Position numbers and translations under genes: made by a program. Below the pieces are notes generated by a model. The model worked only from the letters and a program-made list of their open reading frames with translations, was not told the DNA's origin and ran no database searches. A DNA stretch of 64,000 nt from Welwitschia mirabilis. Its lineage: Eukaryota; Gnetophyta; Gnetopsida; Welwitschiales. Positions 35,577 through 47,306 of this stretch are shown in pieces; position 1 is the first letter of the stretch, and each line of letters begins with the position of its first letter. The stretch spans positions 246,084,818 through 246,148,817 of the forward strand of contig JBOZIK010000001.1 of the NCBI GenBank assembly GCA_051453625.1, in the 5' to 3' direction.

Positions 35577-37885
35577 GGCTTAAAGCAGGGTGGAAAATGA
35601 GTAATGGATATTACAACTGGATAACAGTTCAAACTTTTTATGTCCTACAGAATATTTTTTTCGTTTTTACATAGAGAGTAAATTCGACCTCTTACCTAGC
35701 GTGGCTAGTCGATTGGATAAACATACATTACGTCATCGAGTTGTGATATCAACAACATGAAAGTAATATTATATTAGGGAAAGATTATCATGCTAAAGAA
35801 GGCTTACAATGGGGTTGATTGTGGTCCTGTTGATATCTTCAAGGTGCATTTAGTATGAGTTTCAATGTCTTTGGCACCTGTTATAAGTGACAACTAGGTA
35901 CTTGCTCACTAACTCAGGGCACTCATTGTATTAAGCAAACTTGTTAACCTAGTAAATATAGAACAATAGAGGCTACCCATGACTTTTTATTTAACAAAGC
36001 TGCCTACAACCTAGCAAATGCTCACTATCCTATCTATTCACTTTTTCCAAAAAAACTAAATACATAATAATTTTTTCTAACCAAATTTCATTACTAGTTG
36101 AGAACCATAGAAATTTTTCCGATGGTTCCAATCTATAATTTTGTCCCATAGGTTTAAATGCTAAAATTAATCATAAAACTATAAAATGCATGTTTAAACA
36201 AATTTTTTACACAAATTTAATAGAATTTTAGTAATAATTTGTCAAATTTTGTTCCATGTAAGAAAGTTAATAAATCATAAAAAAGGAATTCAAAATATCT
36301 CACATTTTAAATATCCATTGTCTCAATAATGTTGCGTATCATAAAATCTAAACATCTATAAAATATTTATTGTTTAAATAGAAAATTAAACAAAATAATA
36401 ATGTATCTAATAATATAAGATTAGACATTACATTTTTAGTCTTGATAAAAATATTGTGATTATTTTAATCTTGTAATTGAAACGTTTTTAACCATATTTC
36501 TAGATTAATATATTGTTTTTCTTTTTAGAATGAAATTTGAAAAGTATTTCATTACTGGAAGCATTAGAAGTACAAGACTCTTGCTTAATATATTATTACA
36601 AGAAACTACAAACAACATTACAAGTAAAAGTATAATAATTAGAATTCACTATAGAGAGAAATGAATTTTCCAATCATATATTTAAAAGGAAATGTAAATT
36701 TGTGGAAAAAATACTTATTACATATTAGCAATTCTCTTCATCTTTATGTGTTTTCCAAAAAACCTAGCCCACATTCAAATTTTCTTCTAAAAATTCAAGT
36801 CCTTAAATGAAACTCTCATTAAAGCATTCAAAATATTAATATAAAAATTTGATTATCTCTATGTTTGACTTTGCTCTGTATTAGCAATTTCATTTCACAA
36901 GCCATCATGCTAGCTTAAATTCCATCAATTATTCAAATCAAACTACAACCTCAAAAATTAATATGGTTAATTACAAGCAATTAGTTATTGTAAAATTAGC
37001 TTATATATAAGTGACTTAAAGTTTTAGTTATTAAGATAATAAAATGATGCTATTAGATGAAAATTAAAATATTGAGACTGTGATTAGATTTGTAAATATT
37101 AAGTACAATAATAATACCATTTTTTATAGTACTATAGTTTACCTCATTAATTTATAATGTTGTTATTATTATAATATCAAAAAATTGAAGGCCATATAAA
37201 TTAAGTTTAGATATGTTATTTATATGTTTACTTATGTTCTAATATTTTTTTGCCCCTAAAGAAAATGTCTTTAAAAACATCTAATAAGAAAAAAATCAAA
37301 GCAATATATAATAATAATATTTCTATTAAATTCATTTTTTCAGAATGGTTGTTATGCCTAGCTTATTCTTGATTTAATTAGCATAATTTAGGAAATTATC
37401 ATATCATATATGTAAATATTATTTATCAAATAAGTTGAAAGATTAGAGAGTTAGTGCATACATACACTTAAAAAATTATGTCTTATGATGCAAATAAATA
37501 ACATAGAAGTATTAGTCTTTTATATCTATCCTTAAACATTAAAGTTGGATAAACAAAACCTTGGTTAATACAAAAGAGATCAAAGAAGACAGAGGATTCA
37601 AATTTTCATGTTACTATGGGATAAAAGGAATTCTAGAATGACATTACTCTTTAGCCTTTATTATAGTTTAATAATGAAACATAGCTTAATCTAATAGAGT
37701 TTTTTATGCAATATTACATGTAGAAGAAACTACAAAAATAAACAATAATTGAAAATTAACCTAAAAATTTTATCCTTCCAAATCCATAACACACTTACTC
37801 TAGTTAAGTAAATACTTGGAACTAATACATAAAAGTCTCTTTTAAGATGTTTGAATATATTTTCATTAATTAAATAATTTATTTT
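35451..37885. repeat. Left unit (D1) of a 2.4-kb direct duplication
   Basis: Homologous to about 38,115-40,524, with substitutions at perhaps a tenth of positions and several indels. It starts in the gene-like fragment, passes through AT-rich DNA and from about 36,950 enters copia-like family sequence homologous to copy A near 20,515. It ends at the 100-N gap 37,886-37,985. Confidence 0.85.
35712..35735 (-). promoter_or_regulatory. Candidate promoter elements: CCAAT and TGACGTAA
   Basis: On the minus strand TGACGTAA (35,728-35,735) lies 11 bp before CCAAT (35,712-35,716), about 140-155 bp upstream of the ATG of the gene-like fragment. TGACGT is a known plant bZIP core. The same pair with the same spacing is found in the duplicate (38,435-38,442 and 38,419-38,423). 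The role is inferred from motif and position only. Confidence 0.3.
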
Positions 37886-38114
37886 NNNNNNNNNNNNNNN
37901 NNNNNNNNNNNNNNNNNNNNNNNNNNNNNNNNNNNNNNNNNNNNNNNNNNNNNNNNNNNNNNNNNNNNNNNNNNNNNNNNNNNNNCTATGCCATGTGTCA
38001 TCACCTCAATGCATGTAGTACATAACTTGGGAGGCAGTTTAGCTTCTTTGTTAATATAATTGTCTGATAATGAAGTTAACAAGCCTATTCGTCGGTGAAA
38101 AGCATGCAGTTGAT

Positions 38115-40524
38115 ATGGAGAGAAGAAGAATTGTGGTTACCCATGCAAATCGGGAATCACAATTGGGAATAATTGCTTTATGATGTAAGCAGATGTGTGA
38201 ACGCATGATGCGAGCATGGCTTGCGAAGGATAAGAGAAAAGCATGGCTTAAAGTAGGGTGGAAAGTGGGTAATGGATATCATAATCAGTAAGAGAACCAG
38301 CGAGCAGACAATTTTGTGGAAATATGGATAAACATTCAAACTTTTTATGCCCTTGAGAATATTTTTTCGCTTTTTTCAGAGAGAGTAAATTCGACGTTCC
38401 ACCTAGTCTGGCTGGTCGATTGGATAAACACATATTACGTCATCCAGTGTAATGTCAACAACAGGTAAGTAATATTATATTAGGGAAATATTATCATGAT
38501 AGAGGAGGCTTACAATGGGGTCGATTGTGGTCCTGTTCATATATTCAAGTTGCATTCATGTTGAGTTTCAATATCTTTGGCACCCTTTATAAGTGAGAAC
38601 TAGGTACTTGCTCACTAGCTCTTAAGGGCACTCATTCTACTAAACAAACTTGTTAATCTAGTTAATATAGAACAATAGAGGTTATCCATGACTTTTTATG
38701 TAACAAAGCTACCAACAACCTAGCAAATGCTCACAATCCTATCTATTAACTTTTTCCAAAAAAAAAAAAAGAAAAAAACTAAATACATAATAATTTTTGG
38801 TAATCAAATTTCATTACTAGTTGAAAACCATAGAAATTTTTCCAATGGTTCCAATCTATAATTTTGTCCGATAGGTTTAAATGCCAAAATTAATCATAAA
38901 ACTATAAAATTCATGTTTAAACAAATGTTTTACACAAATTTAATAGAAGTTTAATAGTATGTGCTCAAATTCTATTCCACATAAGCAAGTTAATAAATCA
39001 TAAAAAAGGAATTTAAAATATCTCACACTCTAAATGTTTATTGTCTCAATATTGTTGCATATCATAAAATCTAAAAATCTATAAAATATTTATTTTTGAA
39101 TAGAAAATTAAACCAAATACTAATGTAGCTAATAATATAAAGTCAGACATTGCATTTTCAGATAGAAATATTGTGATAAATTTAATCTTGTAATTGGAAC
39201 TTTTTTAATCATATTTCTAGCTTAATATATTGTTACTAGTAACTATAAGAATCATTATAAGTAAAAGTATAATAACTAGAATTCACTATAATGAGAAATG
39301 AATTTTCCAACCATACATTTAAAAAAAATCTAAATTTTGGGGGGAAATTAAAAAACTTATTAGAGATTATTAATTCTCTTCTTTTTTATGTGTTTTCAAA
39401 AAAACTTAGCCCACATTCAAATTTGCTTCTAAATATTCAAGTCCTTAAATGAAACTCTCATTAAAGAATTTAAAACATGAATATGAAAATTTGATTATCC
39501 CTATGTTTGACTTTGCTTTGTATTGAAAATTTCCTTTCACAAGCCACTATGCTAGCCTAAATTCCATCAATTATTCAAATCACTTTATAGCCTCAAAAAT
39601 TAATATAGTTAAATACAAGCAATTGGTTATTATAAAATTAGATTATTTATAAGTGATTTAAAGTTTTAGTTATTAACATAATAAAATGATGCTATTAGAT
39701 GAAAAATCAAATTATTGATTAGATTTGTAAACACTAGGTACACTAATAATACCATTATTTATATTCATATAGTTTACTTCATTAATTTATAGTGTTGTTA
39801 ATAGTATAATATCAAAAATTTGAAGGCCACATAAGTTAGGTTTGAATATCTTATTAATACATTTACTTGTCTTCTAATATTTTTCCCCTAAAGAAAATGT
39901 CTTCAAAAACATCTATATAAGAAAAAAATCAAAGCAATATATCATAATAATGTTTCTACTAAATTCATTTTTTTGGGATGGTTTTGATGCACAGTTTATT
40001 CTTGATTTAATTAGCATATTTGAGGTACTTGTCATATCATCTATGTAAATATTATATACCAAATAAGTTGAAAGATAAGAGACTTAGTACATACGTACAC
40101 TTAAAAACTTATATCTTATGATACATATAAATAACATAGGAATATTAGTCTTTTATATCTATCCTTAAAAATTGAAGTTAGATAAACAAAACCTTGGTTA
40201 ATATAGAAGAGATAAAACAAGACAGAGGATTCTAATTTTCTTGTTACTATGAGATAAAATAAATTCTAGAATAACATTACTCCTTGCCCTTTATTAAAGT
40301 TTAATAATGAAACTTATCTTAATCTAATTAAGTTCTGTTATGCAAGATTACATGTAGAGGAAATTGGAAAAAAAAAAAAAACAATAACTGAAAATTATCC
40401 TAAAGCTTTTATCCTTCCAAATCCATAACACACTTACTCTAATTATGTAAATACTTAGAACTATTACATAAAACTCTCTTTTAAGAAGTATGAAGATCTT
40501 TTCATTAATTAAATAACTTATTTT
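38115..40524. repeat. Right unit (D2) of the 2.4-kb direct duplication
   Basis: Partner of 35,451-37,885. Unlike most gap-flanking repeats here, the first 130 bp after the gap (37,986-38,114) have no match in D1, so a simple overlap artefact explains it less well. A 61-codon minus-strand frame at 38,248-38,433 lies over the promoter-like part and is probably not a gene. Confidence 0.85.
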
Positions 40525-41067
40525 ATTTTCTTTTAATAGAACATGTTCTATTTTTATTCTTATTGAAAAAATGAAACTCACAAAAATCTTGAACATATAA
40601 ATATAAAATTTAATTGAATAGAAATAAACCAAAAAAATTATTTTATTATAAGTAAGATTAAAATCATAAAGGAGGTGAATGGGATGATTAGTAATTTTAT
40701 TATAAAATAAATTTTTAATAAATTTATTTTAATAAAAAATTTTAGCTAAATGATTAGTTTTAATGATGTTAAAATTTGAGATGTTGCTTAATAGAAAATG
40801 TAAAGTATAAGAAAATTGAAATTAAAAATACAACACATCTTCGAACATCTAATGGAACACATTCCTACCTCACTTTTAACTTAGTTCCTCAAATAGACTA
40901 AGTTGAATCTATATTAAAATAAAAAGCTTAAACCTTATCTTAGATTTACATTTAGTGTTGATACTATTAGGACTTTTACGGTTAAGTTTGGAATTGCTCA
41001 TCACATGAAGGATGAATGACAAATGCTATTAGAGGAGTGACTTATTTCATGCATCACAATGATAGAA
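39600..41067 (+). mobile_element. Copy C of the copia-like family, part before the LINE
   Basis: Shares order and scattered identity with copy A from about 20,515 to 22,110, at higher divergence than A versus B. The homology breaks at about 41,067, where LINE sequence begins, and resumes at 44,049. No coding motif was recognised. Confidence 0.6.
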
Positions 41068-42075
41068 TTCATATGACTACTGAATTTCTTAGAGGGTATC
41101 CTTCCAATTAAATATCTTGAAGTGTATCTTAATTGAAAAAAGCTATCTATTGTAGATTCTCTCCCTCTAATTATCAGAATAACTAGGAGAATTACGTCTT
41201 GGACCACTAAATTCCTTTCCTATGTTGGTAGACTAGTTTTAATTAAGGTTGTGCTTCATTCTTTATCCTCTTTCTGGTGCAGAGTTTTCATCCTACTAAG
41301 CAAAGTCCTTCATGACATCAATGCTTTTTGTAGAAGATTCATTTGAACTAGAAAGTCTGAATAGTGCAAAAAAGCCTCACTTTCATTGAAAATATTAGTG
41401 AAATTAAAGACAACTAGAGGGTCAGGTTTAATAGATTCCATTCGGATGAATAAAACCTTAGTGCTCACTCAACCCTAGGATCTTGCTCTTAAGAAGGATA
41501 CCCTATGGGTTAAATGGTGTAAAATGAGTTTCAAAAATTAAAATATTTGGCAGTACTAGTTAAATAAAATTCCTCTTAGATTATCCAAAAAATCTTAAAA
41601 ATCAGATCTCTTATAGGTGGATGTGTGCAAGTTTCAGCTAATTCTTTGATCTAGAAGACACTAGGCAATACTTTCTCTACCTCTTCATCTTATCTCCATC
41701 TAGGTGGTCAATTCCCAAAGGTAAATTGGTTCCCTTTGGTCTGAAATTGTTTTTATGTCCTAAAATATTCATTTGTTGCATGGTTAGCCTATCACAATAG
41801 ATTGTTCACTAAAGATAGACTTTTCAAATTAGGAATTCACTTAGATCCAAGTCATGCTAATTATGGGCTAAGTGTAGAAATAAGAAACTACCTCCTGTTC
41901 GAGTCCCCCCCTTATTTCCTTCGCCTCCACTCAACCATGAATTATTTTCACATCCATCCCCTAGCTTTGTCCTAGTATGACCTTCTTGCCTAGCTTAATT
42001 CTAGTTTTGGATCTAATTCTACCTAGCCTTTGATCCTTGAGTTCATTTTCTCAGCCTGCATTTACCACATTTGAC

Positions 42076-42716
42076 AAGAAACTAATGACAAAATCTTCAA
42101 ACACAAGGATTTTAAAATTTTGCAAGCTATTAAAGAAGTTAGGTTTTAACATCATTTAAAACTTTCATCTAATCACCAATATAAAATCTCTTATCAAACA
42201 TGTGAGTGATGCCAAGTGAATGAAACATTCCTAGGTCTGCTAGGATGATTTCCCAAGAATTATTTTAGCTCTTTTTATTTCTAAGAACTTGAGCAATACC
42301 ATTCAGGTAATTTTCAGCTTTCTAAAATATTTTTAAGTGTCTATNNNNNNNNNNNNNNNNNNNNNNNNNNNNNNNNNNNNNNNNNNNNNNNNNNNNNNNN
42401 NNNNNNNNNNNNNNNNNNNNNNNNNNNNNNNNNNNNNNNNNNNNAAGAAAGGAATTACAAAATCTTCAAACAGAAGGATTTTAAAATTTTGCATACTATT
42501 AAAAAAGTTAGGTTTTAACTTCATTACAAACTTTCATCTAATCACCAATATAAAATCTCTCATCAAACCCGTGAGTGATGCTAGGTGAATGAAACATTTC
42601 TAGGTCTATTGGGATGATTTACCAAGAATTATTTTAGCTCTCTTCATTTCTGAGGACTTGAGCAGTACCACTCAGGCAATTTTCAGCTCTCTAAAATCTT
42701 TTTTGTAAGTGTCTAT
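42076..42716. repeat. Direct repeat flanking gap 42,345-42,444
   Basis: 42,076-42,344 and 42,445-42,716 are near-identical copies of about 270 bp within the LINE-derived stretch, each abutting the 100-N gap. Confidence 0.92.
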
Positions 42717-43915
42717 GTTCCCACTTCAAACTTAGATTTTTATTCTATTCTAGGCCTGGCTTTAGAGACAGTAAATATTTCTCTAGATTTTTCAAGCTCT
42801 ACTAGCACGACTTTGTCTATGGGTAAGTTTTCAAAGTTATGTCTACTACTTAGTTTATAGGTCAAGTGCAGCACTCTAATCAGATCTTTTATACTTCATG
42901 CCTATACTCCGATTCTTTGGGATTTCTTAAAGTGAGCAGTTTGCATGATCTCTTCTGGGACTTCATGAGAAAGGGGGTCAGGTCTGCCTGATTATGTCCT
43001 TGTATCTCTACTCATTTTCAAGCTCTATGAAGGGATGTTAGTTTTCCAAAGAACTTCCTCTCTTATTCCTTCAAGTATTCTTCTAGCGTTGCAATGGGGG
43101 AAGGATAAGATTCCTCCAGTCCAAAGTCCTTCTTCAGATGTTTCTGATTATGATTTCTTGATTACTAGTTATGACCTCCAAAGAGTTAAGGAATTTACAA
43201 ATCCAACTAGAATGCTAGTTGTTTCTGCGATGTTTTTTCTATTAGGAGGTACATTTTGTTTTTAGCTGAATTCTCATTTATTCAGAGGAGTGAAAATAGA
43301 TAGCAAAAAAGCAAGACCAGTTACAAGAGATGAAGGGGTTCTTTCAGCATCAAGAATAATAATTTGGAATTAGCTTCATAGTTTTAGTCTCTATTCAAGA
43401 AGTTACAAAGCGTTCCATGGCTACCTGAGAGAAGCTGAGCGTTATTCCTATTTATATAAGTTTCTATTGAAAACAACACTTAGTCTCTTCTAGCTGAGTT
43501 ATTTTATAGGCATTTCTCTATCCTTGTGTAGGATATGTCTTCAGTTTTGCAGGTCAAGAGTAGCCCATCAATCGATTTCGTCTCTCATATTTGCATTTTA
43601 TTCCTCCTGGGCCTCACATAGTGAGCATCTTGGCATGTCATCAGGGCTTACCAAAGAATAGGAAAACGAATAGGCTGAATCTCCAGGTTATCTCTACACA
43701 ACATTTAAGCCTTCTCTATTCTGGTATGGAATGTTTATTAATTGTTTATCCTTTACTAAAGTCTCGTAGGGGTGTTGTAATCCTAGATCCTTATCAAGTT
43801 AAATTTTGAAATCTATTTTATACTTTAGGGCGTTCAATCATTTGATTTACTTTTTACATTATTTGCATGAGTTTGTACATCCAACACTTCCATTAATGAA
43901 AATCCTCTCAAATTT

Positions 43916-43920
<5 letters not shown>
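42717..43920 (+). other. GC-richer tail region of unknown nature
   Basis: Less AT-rich than its surroundings. Two plus-strand open stretches occur here (43,035-43,265, 76 codons, starting MLVFQRTSSLIPSS; 43,591-43,809, 72 codons, starting MHFIPPGPHIVSIL). I recognise neither. Near the end, CATTAATGAAAATCCTCT followed by a TA array resembles the 3' end of a plant LINE. It may be LINE C-terminal/3'-UTR sequence or a separate inserted piece. Confidence 0.4.
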
Positions 43921-43963
<43 letters not shown>

Positions 43964-44048
43964 NNNNNNNNNNNNNNNNNNNNNNNNNNNNNNNNNNNNN
44001 NNNNNNNNNNNNNNNNNNNNNNNNNNNNNNNNNNNNNNNNNNNNNNNN
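43921..44048. repeat. (TA)n microsatellite and 85-N gap
   Basis: 43 bp of perfect TA at 43,921-43,963 runs into 85 N. A simple-repeat tail here fits the 3' end of the LINE insertion. Confidence 0.95.
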
Positions 44049-44497
44049 TTAAGTGCAATGGTGAGAGGAATTGAAGGATATTATTGAAAAGTAAGTAGTG
44101 CACTATTAATTTTTATTTGATTAGAAATTATTTATAAGATAATTTATAGTTTAATTTGAAGAAATCATTTAATCATCCTAAATATCAAAATAAATGAATA
44201 GAAGTTTGGATTTAGCATAAGTAATAAGAAAAGTATAATATTTTTAAAATCTAGCTATTATTACATAATTTAGAAAAGAAACATGAACCTAATGCTTAGA
44301 AACATAGCAATTTTGAAGAGAATTAAAAAATATATTTATTATTTTCACTTCTTATTATAACAAAATTATTTTAATGCAAACATAATTATTAAATTAGTAA
44401 AACAAAATGGAAAAATTTTAATTTATTAAGAAAAATTTTGTTGTTACATAAGATTACTTATAGAAACATATTAATCAATGTTGTGCTACTTTTCTTA

Positions 44498-45880
44498 CTT
44501 GGAATATGCTTTTTCTAATTGATTAATATGATAATCTAGAAAAAATGTCATAAATTATCAACAAAACTAATGTAAATAAATACTTAAAATTTACTTTGTA
44601 GTTAAGTAAAAGAATTAACATTACTAATTTAATTCAAATTATTAAACCTTAAGCTTTACATGTTCTTTTCTTCCTTTTTTTCCTTTTTTTAAAGAATATT
44701 TTAATAATTAAACCAAAAACCATAAAGTAATGGGAGCATTGCTTTACCATTAAGATGTCTCCAAGGAAACTTACACTTGTTGGTCTTGCTAATTCAAGTA
44801 ATCATTATCTTTCTTTTTCAATGTTTAGGAAGAAAGAGATCTAAATACATTAAAAAACTAAGATTAAAAAATTTTTTTAACCCTTCTTCCTTAATAGTTT
44901 ATTTTCTTTCTTTCTTCCATTATTAAATTTTTATATTATATAATACCCAAATTAATTAAAATATTCAAGAAAGTATTAATCTTTGTTTTTAATTATAAAC
45001 TTGAAAATCATTTAATTATAAGAATTGCATTCAAATTTTAAAGAAGATTTAAACTAAGAAAATTAACTTCTACATCCATAAAAACAAGGAATTGATTAAG
45101 TCANNNNNNNNNNNNNNNNNNNNNNNNNNNNNNNNNNNNNNNNNNNNNNNNNNNNNNNNNNNNNNNNNNNNNNNNNNNNNNNNNNNNNNNNNNNNNNNNN
45201 NNNNNNNNNNNNNNNNNNNNNNNNNNNNNNNNNNNNNNNNNNNNNNNNNNNNNNNNNNNNNNNNNNNNNNNNNNNNNNNCTTGGAATATCCTTTTTCTAA
45301 TTGATTAATATGATAATCCAAAAAAAGTCATAAATTATCAATAAATATAATGTAAATAAATACTTAAAATTTACTTTTTGATTAAGTAAAAGAGTTGACA
45401 TTACTAATTTGATTTAAATTATTAAAACACAAGCTTTACATATACTTTTCTTTCTTTTTTTCCTTTTTTTAAAGAATATTTTAAGAATTAAATCCAAAAC
45501 CATAAAGTAGTGGGAGCATTGCTTTATGATTAAGATGTCTCCAACAAGACTTACACATGTTGATTTTGCTAATTTAAGTNNNNNNNNTCTTTCTTTTTCA
45601 AAGTTTAGAAAGAAAGAGGTCTAAATACATTAAAAAACTAAGATTAAAAATTTTTTAACCTTTTTTTCTTAATAGTTTACTTTCTTTCTTTCTTCCATTA
45701 TTAAATTTTATATTATATAATATCAAAATTAATTAAAATCTTCAAGAAAGTATTAATATTTGTTTTTAATTATAAACTTGAAAATCATTTAATTATAAGA
45801 ATTGCATTCAACTCTTAAAGAAGATCTAGACTAAGAAAATTAACTTCTACATCCCTAAAAACAAGGAATTGATTAAGTCA
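44498..45880. repeat. Direct repeat flanking gap 45,104-45,279
   Basis: 44,498-45,103 and 45,280-45,880 are homologous over about 600 bp. An 8-N gap (45,580-45,587) sits inside the right copy. Confidence 0.92.
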
Positions 45881-46654
45881 TACCATGTATTTATATTAAC
45901 CATTATTTGTTAAATTCACATATATTATAATAATCACAAGTAAAAATAAATATATTTAGTAGTGACTTAGCACTAACTTATATTAATGAAAAACACATAA
46001 TATTATAATAGTTAAATGCACATTATGATTATAAGTGAAACTTGTAACCATTACTTTTCATTAAGCTTCATGAGAAATATAATTAATTAAAAAAATCTAT
46101 ATTCTCATAGTTAAACAATTGAATGATTATTGTGATGCGTATTTGTCACAACCCGCACTTGGGTTAGACTTAACAAGCACAAAATCATGGAAATATTTTT
46201 TTTTTTTTTACTTAAATANNNNNNNNNNNNNNNNNNNNNNNNNNNNNNNNNNNNNNNNNNNNNNNNNNNNNNNNNNNNNNNNNNNNNNNNNNNNNNNNNN
46301 NNNNNNNNNNNNNNNNNNTCAAATTTTAAAGAAGATCTAGACTAAGAAAATTAACTTCTACATCCGTAAAAATAAGGAATTGATTAAGTCATAACATGTG
46401 TTATTAACCATTGTTTGTTAAATTTACATTTATTCTAATAATCATAAGTAAAAATAAATATATTTAGTAGTGACTCAGAACTAACTTATATTAATGAAAA
46501 ACACATAATATTATAATAGTTAAATGCATATTATGATTACAAGTGAAACTTGTAACCATTACTTTTCATTAAGCTTCATCAGAAATATAGTTAATTATAA
46601 AAATCTATATTCTCATAGTTAAATAATTGAATGATTATTGTGATGCGTATTTGT
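45808..46654. repeat. Direct repeat flanking gap 46,219-46,318
   Basis: 45,808-46,146 and 46,319-46,654 are homologous over about 338 bp and both finish with TGATGCGTATTTGT, the first 14 bases of the Athila-like LTR. After that the left copy changes to a different LTR-like sequence, while the right copy continues as Athila-like LTR. Confidence 0.9.
46144..46218 (+). mobile_element. Start of a younger LTR, truncated by a gap
   Basis: TGTCACAACCCGCACTTGGG begins 11 bp inside the left copy of the Athila-like LTR. The TGTCACAACCC start is typical of plant Ty3/gypsy chromovirus-type LTRs, and the C-rich sequence is far less decayed than its surroundings. It ends in a T-rich run at the gap. Only 75 bp are visible, so the family is uncertain. 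Confidence 0.45.
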
Positions 46655-47306
46655 GTAAATGTTATAAGATCAATAAGATGTTTTCATTCAAAAATAAATT
46701 AGATATCTACACAAAACAACATACTAATATAGATGGGAGTTGATCCAAATGTTGTAATCCATCGAAAACCTAAGCTAAAGCATAAGAGTTGATTTCCCAC
46801 AAGAAAAAAATTTGATTCTAACTATAGAAATAACTTGCAATGCATGAAAAGTATAATATGATACACTTGTACAAAGTTAATCTAGGAATTTAAAATAATA
46901 ATGCACCTAAACTAATAACGCATAACCTTAACAAAGGTTTCCCTCATAACCTATATCAATTAAGAAACTATCACTAAATCAGAAGTAAAATAAACTATAA
47001 GACTCAAGAACAAATATGCATAGGAATTGGAAAAGAAGTATTTCATATAAAGTTCAGATAAATGTTACAAAGCAGACCCACCTCAATGGAGGAAGCACTG
47101 TCCAACACCAAGGAAGACATCTCTCTGTAACTACAATAATGGATCTTGAACCCTTCTATCTCTTATCATAAGCAGTTTTAGTGAAAACGAGAGATAGGAT
47201 GTAAGGGTAGAATTAGTACTTATTGATACACAAGCATACAATAAGATAAATAGATAGGAACAGGTACAACCATAACTACCATGCTAAGAAAAACAAACAG
47301 ACAAAT
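46641..47306 (-). repeat. Left (3') LTR segment of the Athila-like element
   Basis: Begins TGATGCGTATTTGTG and aligns with 59,407 onward for about 665 bp, ending near the AGACAAA of 47,306. The true LTR could be longer if the right LTR is truncated, because no clear polypurine tract follows here. Confidence 0.75.

Larger units (their letters stand above)
41068..43963 (+). mobile_element. 5'-truncated L1-like LINE inserted in copy C
   Basis: The plus strand starts inside the C-terminal part of a LINE reverse transcriptase: ILPIKYLEVYLN, then DSLPLIIRITRRITSWTTKF, LSYVGRLVLIKVVLHSL and CRRFIW. These match the thumb/connection region of plant L1 elements. At 41,721-41,905 a zf-RVT domain follows, with VNWFPLVWNCFY, FVAWLAYHNRLFTKDRLF and a degraded Cys/His end. 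The frame is broken by several stops (for example TGG to TGA). The catalytic core and ORF1 are absent, as expected from incomplete reverse transcription. The 3' boundary is probably the TA repeat and gap near 43,964. The part after 41,905 is not clearly LINE. Confidence 0.78.
44049..46640 (+). mobile_element. Copy C of the copia-like family, part after the LINE
   Basis: Homologous to copy A from about 22,270 to 23,440 and to the matching part of copy B. It is inflated by two gap-flanking duplications. The homology ends exactly where the Athila-like LTR starts at 46,641. No gene was recognised. Confidence 0.65.

Noticed and set aside
40348-40632. 94-codon minus-strand frame
   Set aside because: It lies in AT-rich copia-like sequence, is made of Ile, Phe, Tyr and Lys as chance AT-rich frames are, and crosses the end of a duplication unit.
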